Part shown: one piece after another, positions 23,632 to 31,314 of the stretch
Layout of the letters: the number at the start of each line of letters is the position of its first letter
Position numbering within the stretch: position 1 is the stretch's first letter
Source of the DNA: CAIKZJ01 sp041675325
Lineage (GTDB): Bacteria; Bacteroidota; Ignavibacteria; Tepidaquicellales; Tepidaquicellaceae
Assembly: GCA_041675325.1 (NCBI GenBank)
Contig: JBAYUG010000003.1
Coordinates: 1 to 64,000, forward strand
Reading direction: 5' to 3'
Length of the DNA: 64,000 bases
The notes under the pieces: model-generated
Told to the model about the DNA's origin: nothing
Database searches by the model: none
What the model saw: only the letters and a program-made list of their open reading frames with translations
Program-made: the position numbers and the translations under genes

Positions 23632-26022
23632 TTATTTTATCAGCATCATCTTCTTTGTAGTAACAAAAGATCCTGCCTCCATTTTGTAGAAATAGAAACC
23701 GCTTGAGAATTCTTCACCGCTGAAATCAACCGTGTAGTATCCGGCAGTCTTGTTTTCGTTAACAAGGACTCTGACTTCACGACCGAGAAGGTCGAAGATT
23801 GTAATCTTAATGAATTCATCTTTCGGAAGAGCAAAGTTTATCTTTGTTGACGGATTAAAAGGATTCGGATAGTTCTGACTTAAATCATATTTTACAGGAA
23901 TGTTTTCGTTATTATTATTACCAATTCCAGTAGGTGCAATCTGATAACCTGTAATGTTAATATTATCTATATACCACCCATCCCAGTTAAGAGAGACGTC
24001 GTTTGAATCTCTGAAACGTACTTTCATATTTGAAGAGCCGTTAACATTAGAAGTAATGTCGTAGCTGTGATATTTCCATGCTGAGGAATCTTTACCGGTG
24101 AAAGATGCAATTTTCTGCCACGATGTACCGTTATTGCTTGATACTTCAACAAAACCAATATCATAGCCTGTTTCCAGAGCATATTTCTGATACCAGCTTA
24201 AATAAACAGCAGGATACGTAGAAACATTCATCGCATTAGATATCATCGGATTATTGCCGCTGCTTGTAGAAGTTCCTTTAAATGAATGAGTCGGAGATAA
24301 GTATTTATTTGTTACGATTGACCAGTTTGTCATAGTAGTAAAGTTTACATTTCCATTCTCAGCACTGTCGCGTAATATAGCAAAACCATTACCGACAAAG
24401 ATGCTGATGTTCTTATCATACATTGTTAGTGTGTCATTCTGTCTTAAACGCAGTCTTGCGTATATCACTGAATTAGTAGGACATGTTACACCAATAGTGA
24501 AATTGAATGTTACGCTGTCGGAGACGAACACACCAAGAGACGGTTTAGTAAAAATCTGAGTAGGAACAGAAAGATATCCTGATAAAGGAGTAAGTTCAAC
24601 TTTGATATTCGAAGCAGCTATCTGACCTTTATTTCTGAATACGACTTTCAGATTTCCTGATTCACCCTGAGTGTATGATATTTTATTAAGTGCAGCTGTT
24701 TTTAATCCCACATAATCTCCCGCAACGAGACAAATGTATTTGTTCATTTCAAGACAAGATTGTGCAAGAGGAAGGATTTCTGCCGGAGTTGGCCAAAAGC
24801 CTGTTGTTCCGACTTCAGGTGTCATTGCGAATCTGTGCTCTGCGTGTCCTGTTGAGTCATTGCTGTAGCACCAGTCAATATCACCACCGCGTACATAATA
24901 ATTAACAGTTCCATATGGTGTTCCAAAAAGGAAACCATTAATAGCAACTATATCATTTCCGTATTCATTAAAGACTGCGTCATCCGGAGTTGGAATAGGG
25001 TCGCACCAGCCCCATGGTTTTATTAAATAATTTCCGTAAGTATGATAATCAAGCTGAACTCTGAAGTTTCTTGAGTTCAGGAATGTTTTAAAGTTTTGTG
25101 TTTCAGGTTCTGAGAAAGGAGCAGTTCCCCTGTAAGTATCTGATGATGGAGACGTGGAAGAACCTCCATTGGTGGAGTTCCAGAAATTGTATGTCCCAAA
25201 GTTTCTGTTTAAGTCAACACCTGTAGCACCTGTCTGAGGTCTGCGGTTCTTTCTCCACATACCTCCGCCATTCGGGTTCGTCGTCTGATTGTAAACATAT
25301 CCGTCAGGATTTATGAAAGGTGTGAAATAAATTTCCCTGTTATTAAGTATGTAAGTAGCAATAGGGTCAATGTTATAGTTTTCTACAAGCCAGTAAACAA
25401 AGTATAATATGTTGGACATACCGAGTGGCTCGCGAGCATGAGTAACACCATTCAACCAAACCTCAGGTCTGCCTGTAGGGGTTGCAGGATTCTTGGTAAT
25501 TCTGACTGTCCACATTGGTCTGCTCTCGTGAGAGTTACCTATAGAGAAAGATGGTGATACAAGCAAAGGATATTCTATAGATAAAGAGTCAAGTTTACCG
25601 ATTGCCTCTGCCCATTTTAAATGATTGCCCATAGTTCCGAAAATTGAGTGGCTGACAGAATAGTCCTGCTGAGACATTATCAGTGCCTGTTGAATTTCAG
25701 CAGGGTTCATTTTATCAAGACTGTTGTAGTAATCCATCCAGTCAGCTATCTCAACTGAATAAGAGATGCCTGACTTATTGAGTAAAGCAATTTCAGATTC
25801 TGATAACCATGTTTCAAAATATTCACCGGGCTTGCGGATACCGCCATCGAGGTGCAAATCGTTATTTGTAAGTTTTTTGAAATCATAATCAGATCTGACT
25901 AATATTCTAACCTTAGAATATTTTTCCTGTCCCGTTGATGCATTATTCTGTGCAAATGAAGTGGTGAAAAATAAAACTGCAAATACAAGAATAAATGCGG
26001 AGAGAAGTAAATTCTTTTTCAA
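23632..26022 (-). CDS. Secreted M14 zinc carboxypeptidase with T9SS sorting domain
   Basis: 796 aa. Signal peptide 1-25 (SFAQ). The M14 catalytic domain covers ~125-415: zinc ligands His and Glu in THAREP (~194-198), His in LDYHTYG (~325), catalytic Glu in MTPEVGT (~400), plus NPDGYVYN and GVDLNRNF. A beta domain follows (~420-520), then a MAM/LamG-like jelly-roll module (~540-690, with WDGWYIDNINI). The last ~80 residues are a T9SS type A sorting domain (LSQNYPNPFNPST ... KKMMLIK). It probably degrades proteins or peptides outside the cell. Single gene with its own terminator. Confidence 0.95.
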   Translation of the reverse strand: MKKNLLLSAFILVFAVLFFTTSFAQNNASTGQEKYSKVRILVRSDYDFKKLTNNDLHLDGGIRKPGEYFETWLSESEIALLNKSGISYSVEIADWMDYYNSLDKMNPAEIQQALIMSQQDYSVSHSIFGTMGNHLKWAEAIGKLDSLSIEYPLLVSPSFSIGNSHESRPMWTVRITKNPATPTGRPEVWLNGVTHAREPLGMSNILYFVYWLVENYNIDPIATYILNNREIYFTPFINPDGYVYNQTTNPNGGGMWRKNRRPQTGATGVDLNRNFGTYNFWNSTNGGSSTSPSSDTYRGTAPFSEPETQNFKTFLNSRNFRVQLDYHTYGNYLIKPWGWCDPIPTPDDAVFNEYGNDIVAINGFLFGTPYGTVNYYVRGGDIDWCYSNDSTGHAEHRFAMTPEVGTTGFWPTPAEILPLAQSCLEMNKYICLVAGDYVGLKTAALNKISYTQGESGNLKVVFRNKGQIAASNIKVELTPLSGYLSVPTQIFTKPSLGVFVSDSVTFNFTIGVTCPTNSVIYARLRLRQNDTLTMYDKNISIFVGNGFAILRDSAENGNVNFTTMTNWSIVTNKYLSPTHSFKGTSTSSGNNPMISNAMNVSTYPAVYLSWYQKYALETGYDIGFVEVSSNNGTSWQKIASFTGKDSSAWKYHSYDITSNVNGSSNMKVRFRDSNDVSLNWDGWYIDNINITGYQIAPTGIGNNNNENIPVKYDLSQNYPNPFNPSTKINFALPKDEFIKITIFDLLGREVRVLVNENKTAGYYTVDFSGEEFSSGFYFYKMEAGSFVTTKKMMLIK

Positions 26023-26181
26023 AGCAATAATATAAAATTAATAAAAATTATTTATGTAATCTTACAAAATAACTAATTATTCCAATAAAATTAAGTATTA
26101 AAGTTAAATCAGAAATAAGATTATTCGGGAATTAGCTGAGGCAAAGGAGGTAAATTGGGTGTAAATATCGATATATTACAA

Positions 26182-26225
26182 CGCAAGCATATCGCAGGCA
26201 TATCGCAAGCATAACGCAGGCATGA
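26182..26225. repeat. 11-bp micro-array, four units (CGCARGCATAT)
   Basis: Units at 26182, 26193, 26204 and 26215: CGCAAGCATAT, CGCAGGCATAT, CGCAAGCATAA, CGCAGGCATGA. Exact 11-bp period with alternating A/G. It lies in the 417-bp gap upstream of uvrA (26023-26439), in which I see no gene. Confidence 0.85.
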
Positions 26226-26439
26226 AGAAAAACAAAGCAAAATATGGAAAAACAGCTAATATTGAGTGAATTGACTTTAATGAGTACGAATAATGAAAAA
26301 TTTTGGATTATTAAAGGATTTAAGAGATTTTGGTATTGTTTTAATAAATAGCTTACCAAACAAAGATTTTTAGGTGAGAGGGTTTCCTTTTGACTTTTAT
26401 TGTCGGTGTGCAAAAAGTAAATTCTAAGATTGTACAATT

Positions 26440-29325
26440 TTGAAGACGATAAAAACTAAAAATACAAAAAGGAAGAAAAAAGAAGAGATTCAGGGCGATC
26501 CGAACAAGTTCATAATCGTTAAAGGGGCAAGGTCCCACAACTTAAAGAATATTGATATAAGCATTCCGAAATACAAGCTCATTGTGTTTACGGGTGTGAG
26601 TGGGTCGGGAAAATCATCGCTTGTATTTGATACTATATATGCCGAGGGTCAGAGAAGGTACGTAGAAAGTCTCTCTTCTTATGCCCGCCAGTTTCTTGAG
26701 AAGATGAACAAACCGGATGTCGATTCGATTTCAGGACTTGCACCATCGATGGCTATTGAGCAAAAATCAACATCAAGAAATTCACGTTCTACGGTTGGTA
26801 CAACGACAGAAATATATGATTACCTTAGATTACTGTATGCGCGGATAGGTGATACATATTCACCTGTTAGCGGAAATATAGTGAGGAAGGATTCGCCTGC
26901 TTCGATAGTGAAAGAGTTGTCGAAAAAAGTCAGTGCGAAGCTTTATGTAATGATAAATTTCAATCCGAATAAAATCAATAAATCCACTTATATAAACAAT
27001 TTAAGGGAAAAAGGTTTTTATAAGCTAGCTTATAAAGCTGATGCTGTAGATTTGAATGATATTAGTGATTCCGAACTGATCAAAATGATTGATGAAGCTC
27101 AGGAAGGAAGTTTATTTGTTGTTATTGACAGGATGAATTTTAACAGCGGAGATGCAGAGTCTGTTTCAAGATTAACAGAGGCGCTTGAGACTGCATTTAA
27201 TGAAGGAAGCGGGTTTCTGACAGTAAGAGTTTTTAATGATGAGAAATATACAGATAAGAAGTATAATAAATATTTTGTAGCTGATGGATTAACCTTTGAA
27301 GAGCCTGAACCCCGAATGTTTTCTTTTAACAATCCTTTTGGTGCATGCAAAAAATGCCAAGGGTTCGGAAGGACTATGGATATTGACTATGACCTTGTAA
27401 TACCCGATAAGAACAAGTCTATAATGAACAATGCCATTGCACCTTTCGCGACCCCAAAACATTCGGTACATTTAACTAACCTGATTCTCGAATCTGACCA
27501 GTACTGTATATCACTAAATAAACCGGTTAAAACACTGAGCGAGAAAGAAATAGAATACATATTCAAAGGCGGCAAGAAATATATCGGCATATACAAGTTT
27601 TTCAAGAATATAGAGCGCGAGGCACTGTACAAACTGCATTACAGGGTACTTCTAAACAGGTACAGGGCTTTTACAACCTGCAGTGAATGCGGAGGGGGAC
27701 GGCTTAGAAAGGAAGTATTGTACGTGAGGGTCGAGGACAAGAATATTTTCGATGTAGTAAAGATGACGATTAAGGATGCTTATGATTTCTTTTTAAACCT
27801 AAAACTTGACAAGACGAAGAAAGAAATATCTGCAAGAATACTTGAAGAAATACTTAACAGGTTAAAGTACCTGATAGACGTCGGGCTTGTATATTTAACT
27901 CTTGACCGCCTTTCAATGACTCTTTCAGGCGGCGAGGCGCAGAGGATAAATCTTGCGACTTCATTAGGGTCATCGCTTGTGGGCTCAATATATGTCCTTG
28001 ATGAACCGTCAGTAGGTTTGCATCCAAGGGATAACGAAAAGCTGATTAATATAATGAAATCGCTGAGGGATTTAGGTAATACTGTGCTTGTGGTAGAGCA
28101 TGATAAGGATATGATAAGGGAAGCTGATGAAATTGTTGATATTGGTCTGAATGCAGGCGAGAACGGCGGAGAAGTAATATTTCAGGGGGATTACAAAGAA
28201 CTGTTAAATAATAAAACGTCTTTAACATCGAAGTATTTAAACGGACAGCTTAAGATAGAAACGAATAAATTAAATAAAGATATAAAAGAGTGCAGCAGAT
28301 TTCTGACGATTAAGGGTGCGAGAGCAAACAACCTGAAGGATATAACAGTCAGAATTCCCGTAGGTTATTTCACGTGTGTAACGGGCGTAAGCGGTTCTGG
28401 AAAATCCACACTTGTTAATAATGTTATATACGGAGCGCTAAAGAAAAACCTTGAGGGCTTTTATGAAGACACGATAGGCGAATACGATGAGATTACAGGG
28501 TATGAAATGTTTGAGAATGTTGAAATGATAGACCAATCACAAATCGGCAAGACAGTAAGGAGCAATCCTGTCACATACATTAAAGCATTCGATATAATTC
28601 GTGAGACATTTGCTGCGAGTCCGCTCGCAAGGAGGAGAGGATTTGACAGCGGGACATTTTCATTTAATGTTGCAGGAGGCAGGTGTGAAATGTGTGAAGG
28701 TGCAGGCGTTATAAAGGTTGAGATGCAGTTCATGGCAGACATTTTTCTTGAATGCGAATCCTGCAGCGGTAAGAGGTACAAAACTGACACTCTTGAAGTA
28801 AGGCTGCAGGGCAATAACGGCACGCACAAGAATATTCATGAAGTACTGGAACTAACGGTTACAGAAGCAATAAAGTTTTTTAAACCGTTTCCGAAGATAG
28901 TGAAAAAGCTGAAGGTGCTAGATGATGTAGGACTAGGATATATCAAACTTGGGCAGTCGGGCTCAACGTTATCGGGTGGCGAATCGCAAAGGGTAAAGCT
29001 TGCGTACCATCTTGTGCACCAATCCGGTTCAAAGAACACACTTTACATTTTCGATGAGCCGACGACAGGACTTCACTATCAAGATATTTCAAAACTGATG
29101 AAATGCTTTGATGCACTTCTTAAAAAAGGAAATACAGTACTTGTAATTGAGCATAATCTGGAAGTGATAAAGAATGCGGATTATGTGATTGATCTGGGAC
29201 CGGATTCAGGAAGCAGCGGGGGATATATAGTAGGTACGGGAACTCCAAAAGAGATTTCAGTATTAAAGGAATCATACACGGGAAAGTATTTAAAAGAAAT
29301 AATATGGCAAAGATTAAAAACATAA
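26440..29325 (+). CDS. uvrA: Excinuclease ABC subunit A
   Basis: Damage-recognition ATPase of nucleotide excision repair, 961 aa. The start is TTG: an in-frame stop lies four codons upstream and the first ATG is inside the ATPase domain. Two ABC ATPases: Walker A GVSGSGKSS (~51) and GVSGSGKST (~648); signatures LSGGEAQR (~496) and LSGGESQR (~844); Walker B VLDEPSVGLHP and FDEPTTGLHY. The C-terminal zinc module is intact (CEMC ... CESC, ~748-775). In the first module the leading CxxC is absent (YFVADGLTFEEPEPR, ~275-290) while GACKKCQGFG remains. I recall a similar reduction in other Bacteroidota UvrA proteins. Overlaps the next gene by 22 bp. Confidence 0.95.
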   Translation: MKTIKTKNTKRKKKEEIQGDPNKFIIVKGARSHNLKNIDISIPKYKLIVFTGVSGSGKSSLVFDTIYAEGQRRYVESLSSYARQFLEKMNKPDVDSISGLAPSMAIEQKSTSRNSRSTVGTTTEIYDYLRLLYARIGDTYSPVSGNIVRKDSPASIVKELSKKVSAKLYVMINFNPNKINKSTYINNLREKGFYKLAYKADAVDLNDISDSELIKMIDEAQEGSLFVVIDRMNFNSGDAESVSRLTEALETAFNEGSGFLTVRVFNDEKYTDKKYNKYFVADGLTFEEPEPRMFSFNNPFGACKKCQGFGRTMDIDYDLVIPDKNKSIMNNAIAPFATPKHSVHLTNLILESDQYCISLNKPVKTLSEKEIEYIFKGGKKYIGIYKFFKNIEREALYKLHYRVLLNRYRAFTTCSECGGGRLRKEVLYVRVEDKNIFDVVKMTIKDAYDFFLNLKLDKTKKEISARILEEILNRLKYLIDVGLVYLTLDRLSMTLSGGEAQRINLATSLGSSLVGSIYVLDEPSVGLHPRDNEKLINIMKSLRDLGNTVLVVEHDKDMIREADEIVDIGLNAGENGGEVIFQGDYKELLNNKTSLTSKYLNGQLKIETNKLNKDIKECSRFLTIKGARANNLKDITVRIPVGYFTCVTGVSGSGKSTLVNNVIYGALKKNLEGFYEDTIGEYDEITGYEMFENVEMIDQSQIGKTVRSNPVTYIKAFDIIRETFAASPLARRRGFDSGTFSFNVAGGRCEMCEGAGVIKVEMQFMADIFLECESCSGKRYKTDTLEVRLQGNNGTHKNIHEVLELTVTEAIKFFKPFPKIVKKLKVLDDVGLGYIKLGQSGSTLSGGESQRVKLAYHLVHQSGSKNTLYIFDEPTTGLHYQDISKLMKCFDALLKKGNTVLVIEHNLEVIKNADYVIDLGPDSGSSGGYIVGTGTPKEISVLKESYTGKYLKEIIWQRLKT

Positions 29326-29525
29326 TAAAGAATCACAAACTTACAATTATACTAACGATTGTTGGATTAATAGGCGGATACGTTTACTGGAATTACTGGG
29401 GATGCACAGACGGTTGCCCGATAAGGTCTAATGCGTCGATGATGACTGTTTACGGGGGGCTTATAGGCGGTCTGCTTGGGAATGTGTTTCAGGGATTCGG
29501 GAATAAGAAGGAAAAGACAAAGTAG
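29304..29525 (+). CDS. DUF6132-like small membrane protein
   Basis: 73 aa. One or two membrane helices: LTIILTIVGLIGGYVYWNYW (13-32) and MTVYGGLIGGLLGNVF (47-62), with WGCTDGCPIRSNA between them. The Cys-x-x-x-Cys-Pro-Ile loop followed by a glycine-rich helix is what I know as DUF6132 in Bacteroidota; function unknown. It begins inside the 3' end of uvrA (22 bp overlap) and is presumably cotranslated. Basic C-terminal tail (NKKEKTK). Confidence 0.72.
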   Translation: MAKIKNIIKNHKLTIILTIVGLIGGYVYWNYWGCTDGCPIRSNASMMTVYGGLIGGLLGNVFQGFGNKKEKTK

Positions 29526-29526
29526 A

Positions 29527-29550
29527 AATTGTTTTTACTTAAAAACAATT
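29527..29550 (+). terminator. AT-only hairpin after the DUF6132 gene, possible terminator
   Basis: AATTGTTTTT / AAAAACAATT, a perfect 10-bp stem with ACTT loop, 2 bp past the stop codon. There is no T-run after it, so termination is uncertain. Confidence 0.4.
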
Positions 29551-29561
29551 AAAAGAAGAAA

Positions 29562-29726
29562 ATAGAACGCGGGTTTTCGCTGATTAGACTGATTTACACG
29601 GATAAAGATTGAATTGTTGCTAAGAGCAAGAACCTAAAATGTTTTAACAGCAGAGCATGCAGAGGACGCAAAGAAGAGATTTTATTTATTGCTAGAGCAA
29701 GAGATTTTATTTGTTGCTAAGAGCAA
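29562..29726. repeat. Repeat-rich gap: dispersed element and three copies of a small hairpin
   Basis: 29562-29607 (ATAGAACGCGGGTTTTCGC...) matches 41041-41086 at about 38 of 46 positions. The hairpin TTGCTAAGAGCAA occurs at 29617 and 29714 and as TTGCTAGAGCAA at 29689, the last two preceded by GAGATTTTATTT or similar. Between them GCAGAGGACGCAAAGAAGAG resembles the CACAGAG-type words of the gap at 2928. No gene in 29526-29826. Confidence 0.65.
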
Positions 29727-29826
29727 GAGATCTACCTCCAAGACACCAAAACACTAAATCATTAAAACTCCGTAACACTAATACATCGAAACCCTAATAA
29801 CTTAAAGTACAATGAAAAGTTTATTT

Positions 29827-30129
29827 TTAGAGTTTCCGGAGGATATCCCATGAATAAATTCCTGTATCGTGTCCGTCTTTCCATTTTATTGAAACAGCGT
29901 AGTTTCCGACTGCTTCAATGCTTGCTATTTCATAGAAGCCGGCAGCCTTGAAGGGTGTCTTAATAGGGATATAGCTTTCGAAGATTACGGACTCGCCTTT
30001 GCAGTTTACACAGGGGCATTCATCACGTAGTTTTGTTAAGGGAATTTCGTTGACTTTGCCGTCATTCCATTTAATGAGTAAAGTATTGTTATCAGTTTTC
30101 TTTATTTGTGTAGGAAATAATTCTGCCAT
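29827..30129 (-). CDS. DUF971 (GBBH-like) domain protein
   Basis: 100 aa, a single DUF971 domain, the N-terminal-like fold of gamma-butyrobetaine hydroxylase. Visible signatures are LRDECPCVNCKGE (~35-47, with Cys-x-Cys-x-x-Cys) and IKWKDGHDTGIYSWDILRKL at the C-terminus. Small free-standing DUF971 proteins are common in bacteria and have been linked to iron-sulfur metabolism by context, but the role here is unproven. The start overlaps the end of the MFS gene by 38 bp; with leuS they form one minus-strand unit. Confidence 0.88.
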   Translation of the reverse strand: MAELFPTQIKKTDNNTLLIKWNDGKVNEIPLTKLRDECPCVNCKGESVIFESYIPIKTPFKAAGFYEIASIEAVGNYAVSIKWKDGHDTGIYSWDILRKL

Positions 30130-31312
30130 ATATATTTAAATTTGTAATTCTGTTAAAGTTAATATAAATAATGTTTGCGAAAAGTAATATACCCGCAAAC
30201 ATGAAAATATTCCGAAGTCCGATGAGCGGAGTTATTAGCGAATAAGTTAACGGACCCATCATATTCCCGAGAATAGTAAAGCTTGAAGCAACTCCCATGA
30301 GACCGCCTTTTCTTTCATCTGGCGAGATATTGCTTATTACGCTGTAGAAAACCGGAATCATTCCGCCGATGCAAAAACCAAGTATAATACGCAAAGGGAT
30401 TAACAGGATGTATGAGAAAACAAACGAATGAAAAATCAATGCGGCGACACCGACCGACATTGCGATAAAGAGATTTTTATTCACACCTTTTTTATCGTTC
30501 ATCTTTCCCCAGAGTGGTGAAGAGACAGCAGTTGCGATTCCAGTTACACCGAAGAGAACTCCGGAAATAGTAGAAAGATAATCCCTGTTATCTATCAGAG
30601 ACTCAATAAATAGTGCAAATCCGGGCTGAGTAATAGACACAGCCATTTGAGTTAATGCAACGGAGATAAGTACAGTAGAAAGAGTTTTATTGCTGAAAGA
30701 GTATTTCAGATTATCAAAAACACTTAACTTTTTTCCAGGGACAACATTTGAATCTTTAACCATGAATATTACGAGAATGCCGCTAACGAGACACATAGAG
30801 CCTGTAATAAAAAACACAAGTCTGTGGGATGTAATGTCAGCGATGATACCGCCGATAAGCGGACCGATGATAGTGCCAGCGGATATAGCCATTTGCAGGA
30901 TTCCAATATTGTATCCTGATTTTTCTTTCGGCGAGCTTGCTGATACGAGAGCGAGAGATGCGGGAATAAATCCACTTGCAGCACCCTGAAACATTCTGAA
31001 CAATATAAGCTGATAAACATCCTGCGACATACCAACGAGGAACTGTGAAACTGAAAGACCAATAACGGCTCTAACGACCATAGATTTCTTTCCGTATTTA
31101 TCTCCAAGCATTCCCCAGACAGGTGTGAGGAAGAAGGAAAGAATGAATGGTCCTGCAAATGCAAGTCCGCTCCAGCGTTCAACTTCGGACTGCTCTGTGA
31201 CTCCGAGATCTCTTATGTAAAGCGGAAGAAAAGGAACAACCATGCTCATACCGACCATTGTAAAGAAAAGTGCTAACCAGATTGCGTATAAGTTCTTTTT
31301 GGACGTGTCCAA
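30092..31312 (-). CDS. MFS transporter, drug-efflux type
   Basis: 406 aa, about 12 helices. GMLGDKYGKKSMVVRAVIG (loop 2-3) is the conserved MFS motif A, repeated weakly as GKMNDKKGVNK in the second half. GTIIGPLIGGIIAD matches the antiporter motif C of helix 5, typical of DHA1 drug/H+ antiporters. Substrate unknown. It starts 2 bp after the leuS stop and its 3' end overlaps the DUF971 gene, so the three are likely cotranscribed, although no functional link is evident. Confidence 0.9.
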   Translation of the reverse strand: MDTSKKNLYAIWLALFFTMVGMSMVVPFLPLYIRDLGVTEQSEVERWSGLAFAGPFILSFFLTPVWGMLGDKYGKKSMVVRAVIGLSVSQFLVGMSQDVYQLILFRMFQGAASGFIPASLALVSASSPKEKSGYNIGILQMAISAGTIIGPLIGGIIADITSHRLVFFITGSMCLVSGILVIFMVKDSNVVPGKKLSVFDNLKYSFSNKTLSTVLISVALTQMAVSITQPGFALFIESLIDNRDYLSTISGVLFGVTGIATAVSSPLWGKMNDKKGVNKNLFIAMSVGVAALIFHSFVFSYILLIPLRIILGFCIGGMIPVFYSVISNISPDERKGGLMGVASSFTILGNMMGPLTYSLITPLIGLRNIFMFAGILLFANIIYINFNRITNLNIYGRIISYTNKEN

Positions 31313-31314
31313 TA

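Noticed and set aside
26132..26437. 101-aa minus-strand frame upstream of uvrA
   Set aside because: Low-complexity Leu/Tyr/Cys-rich translation crossing the 11-bp array; no supporting signal.
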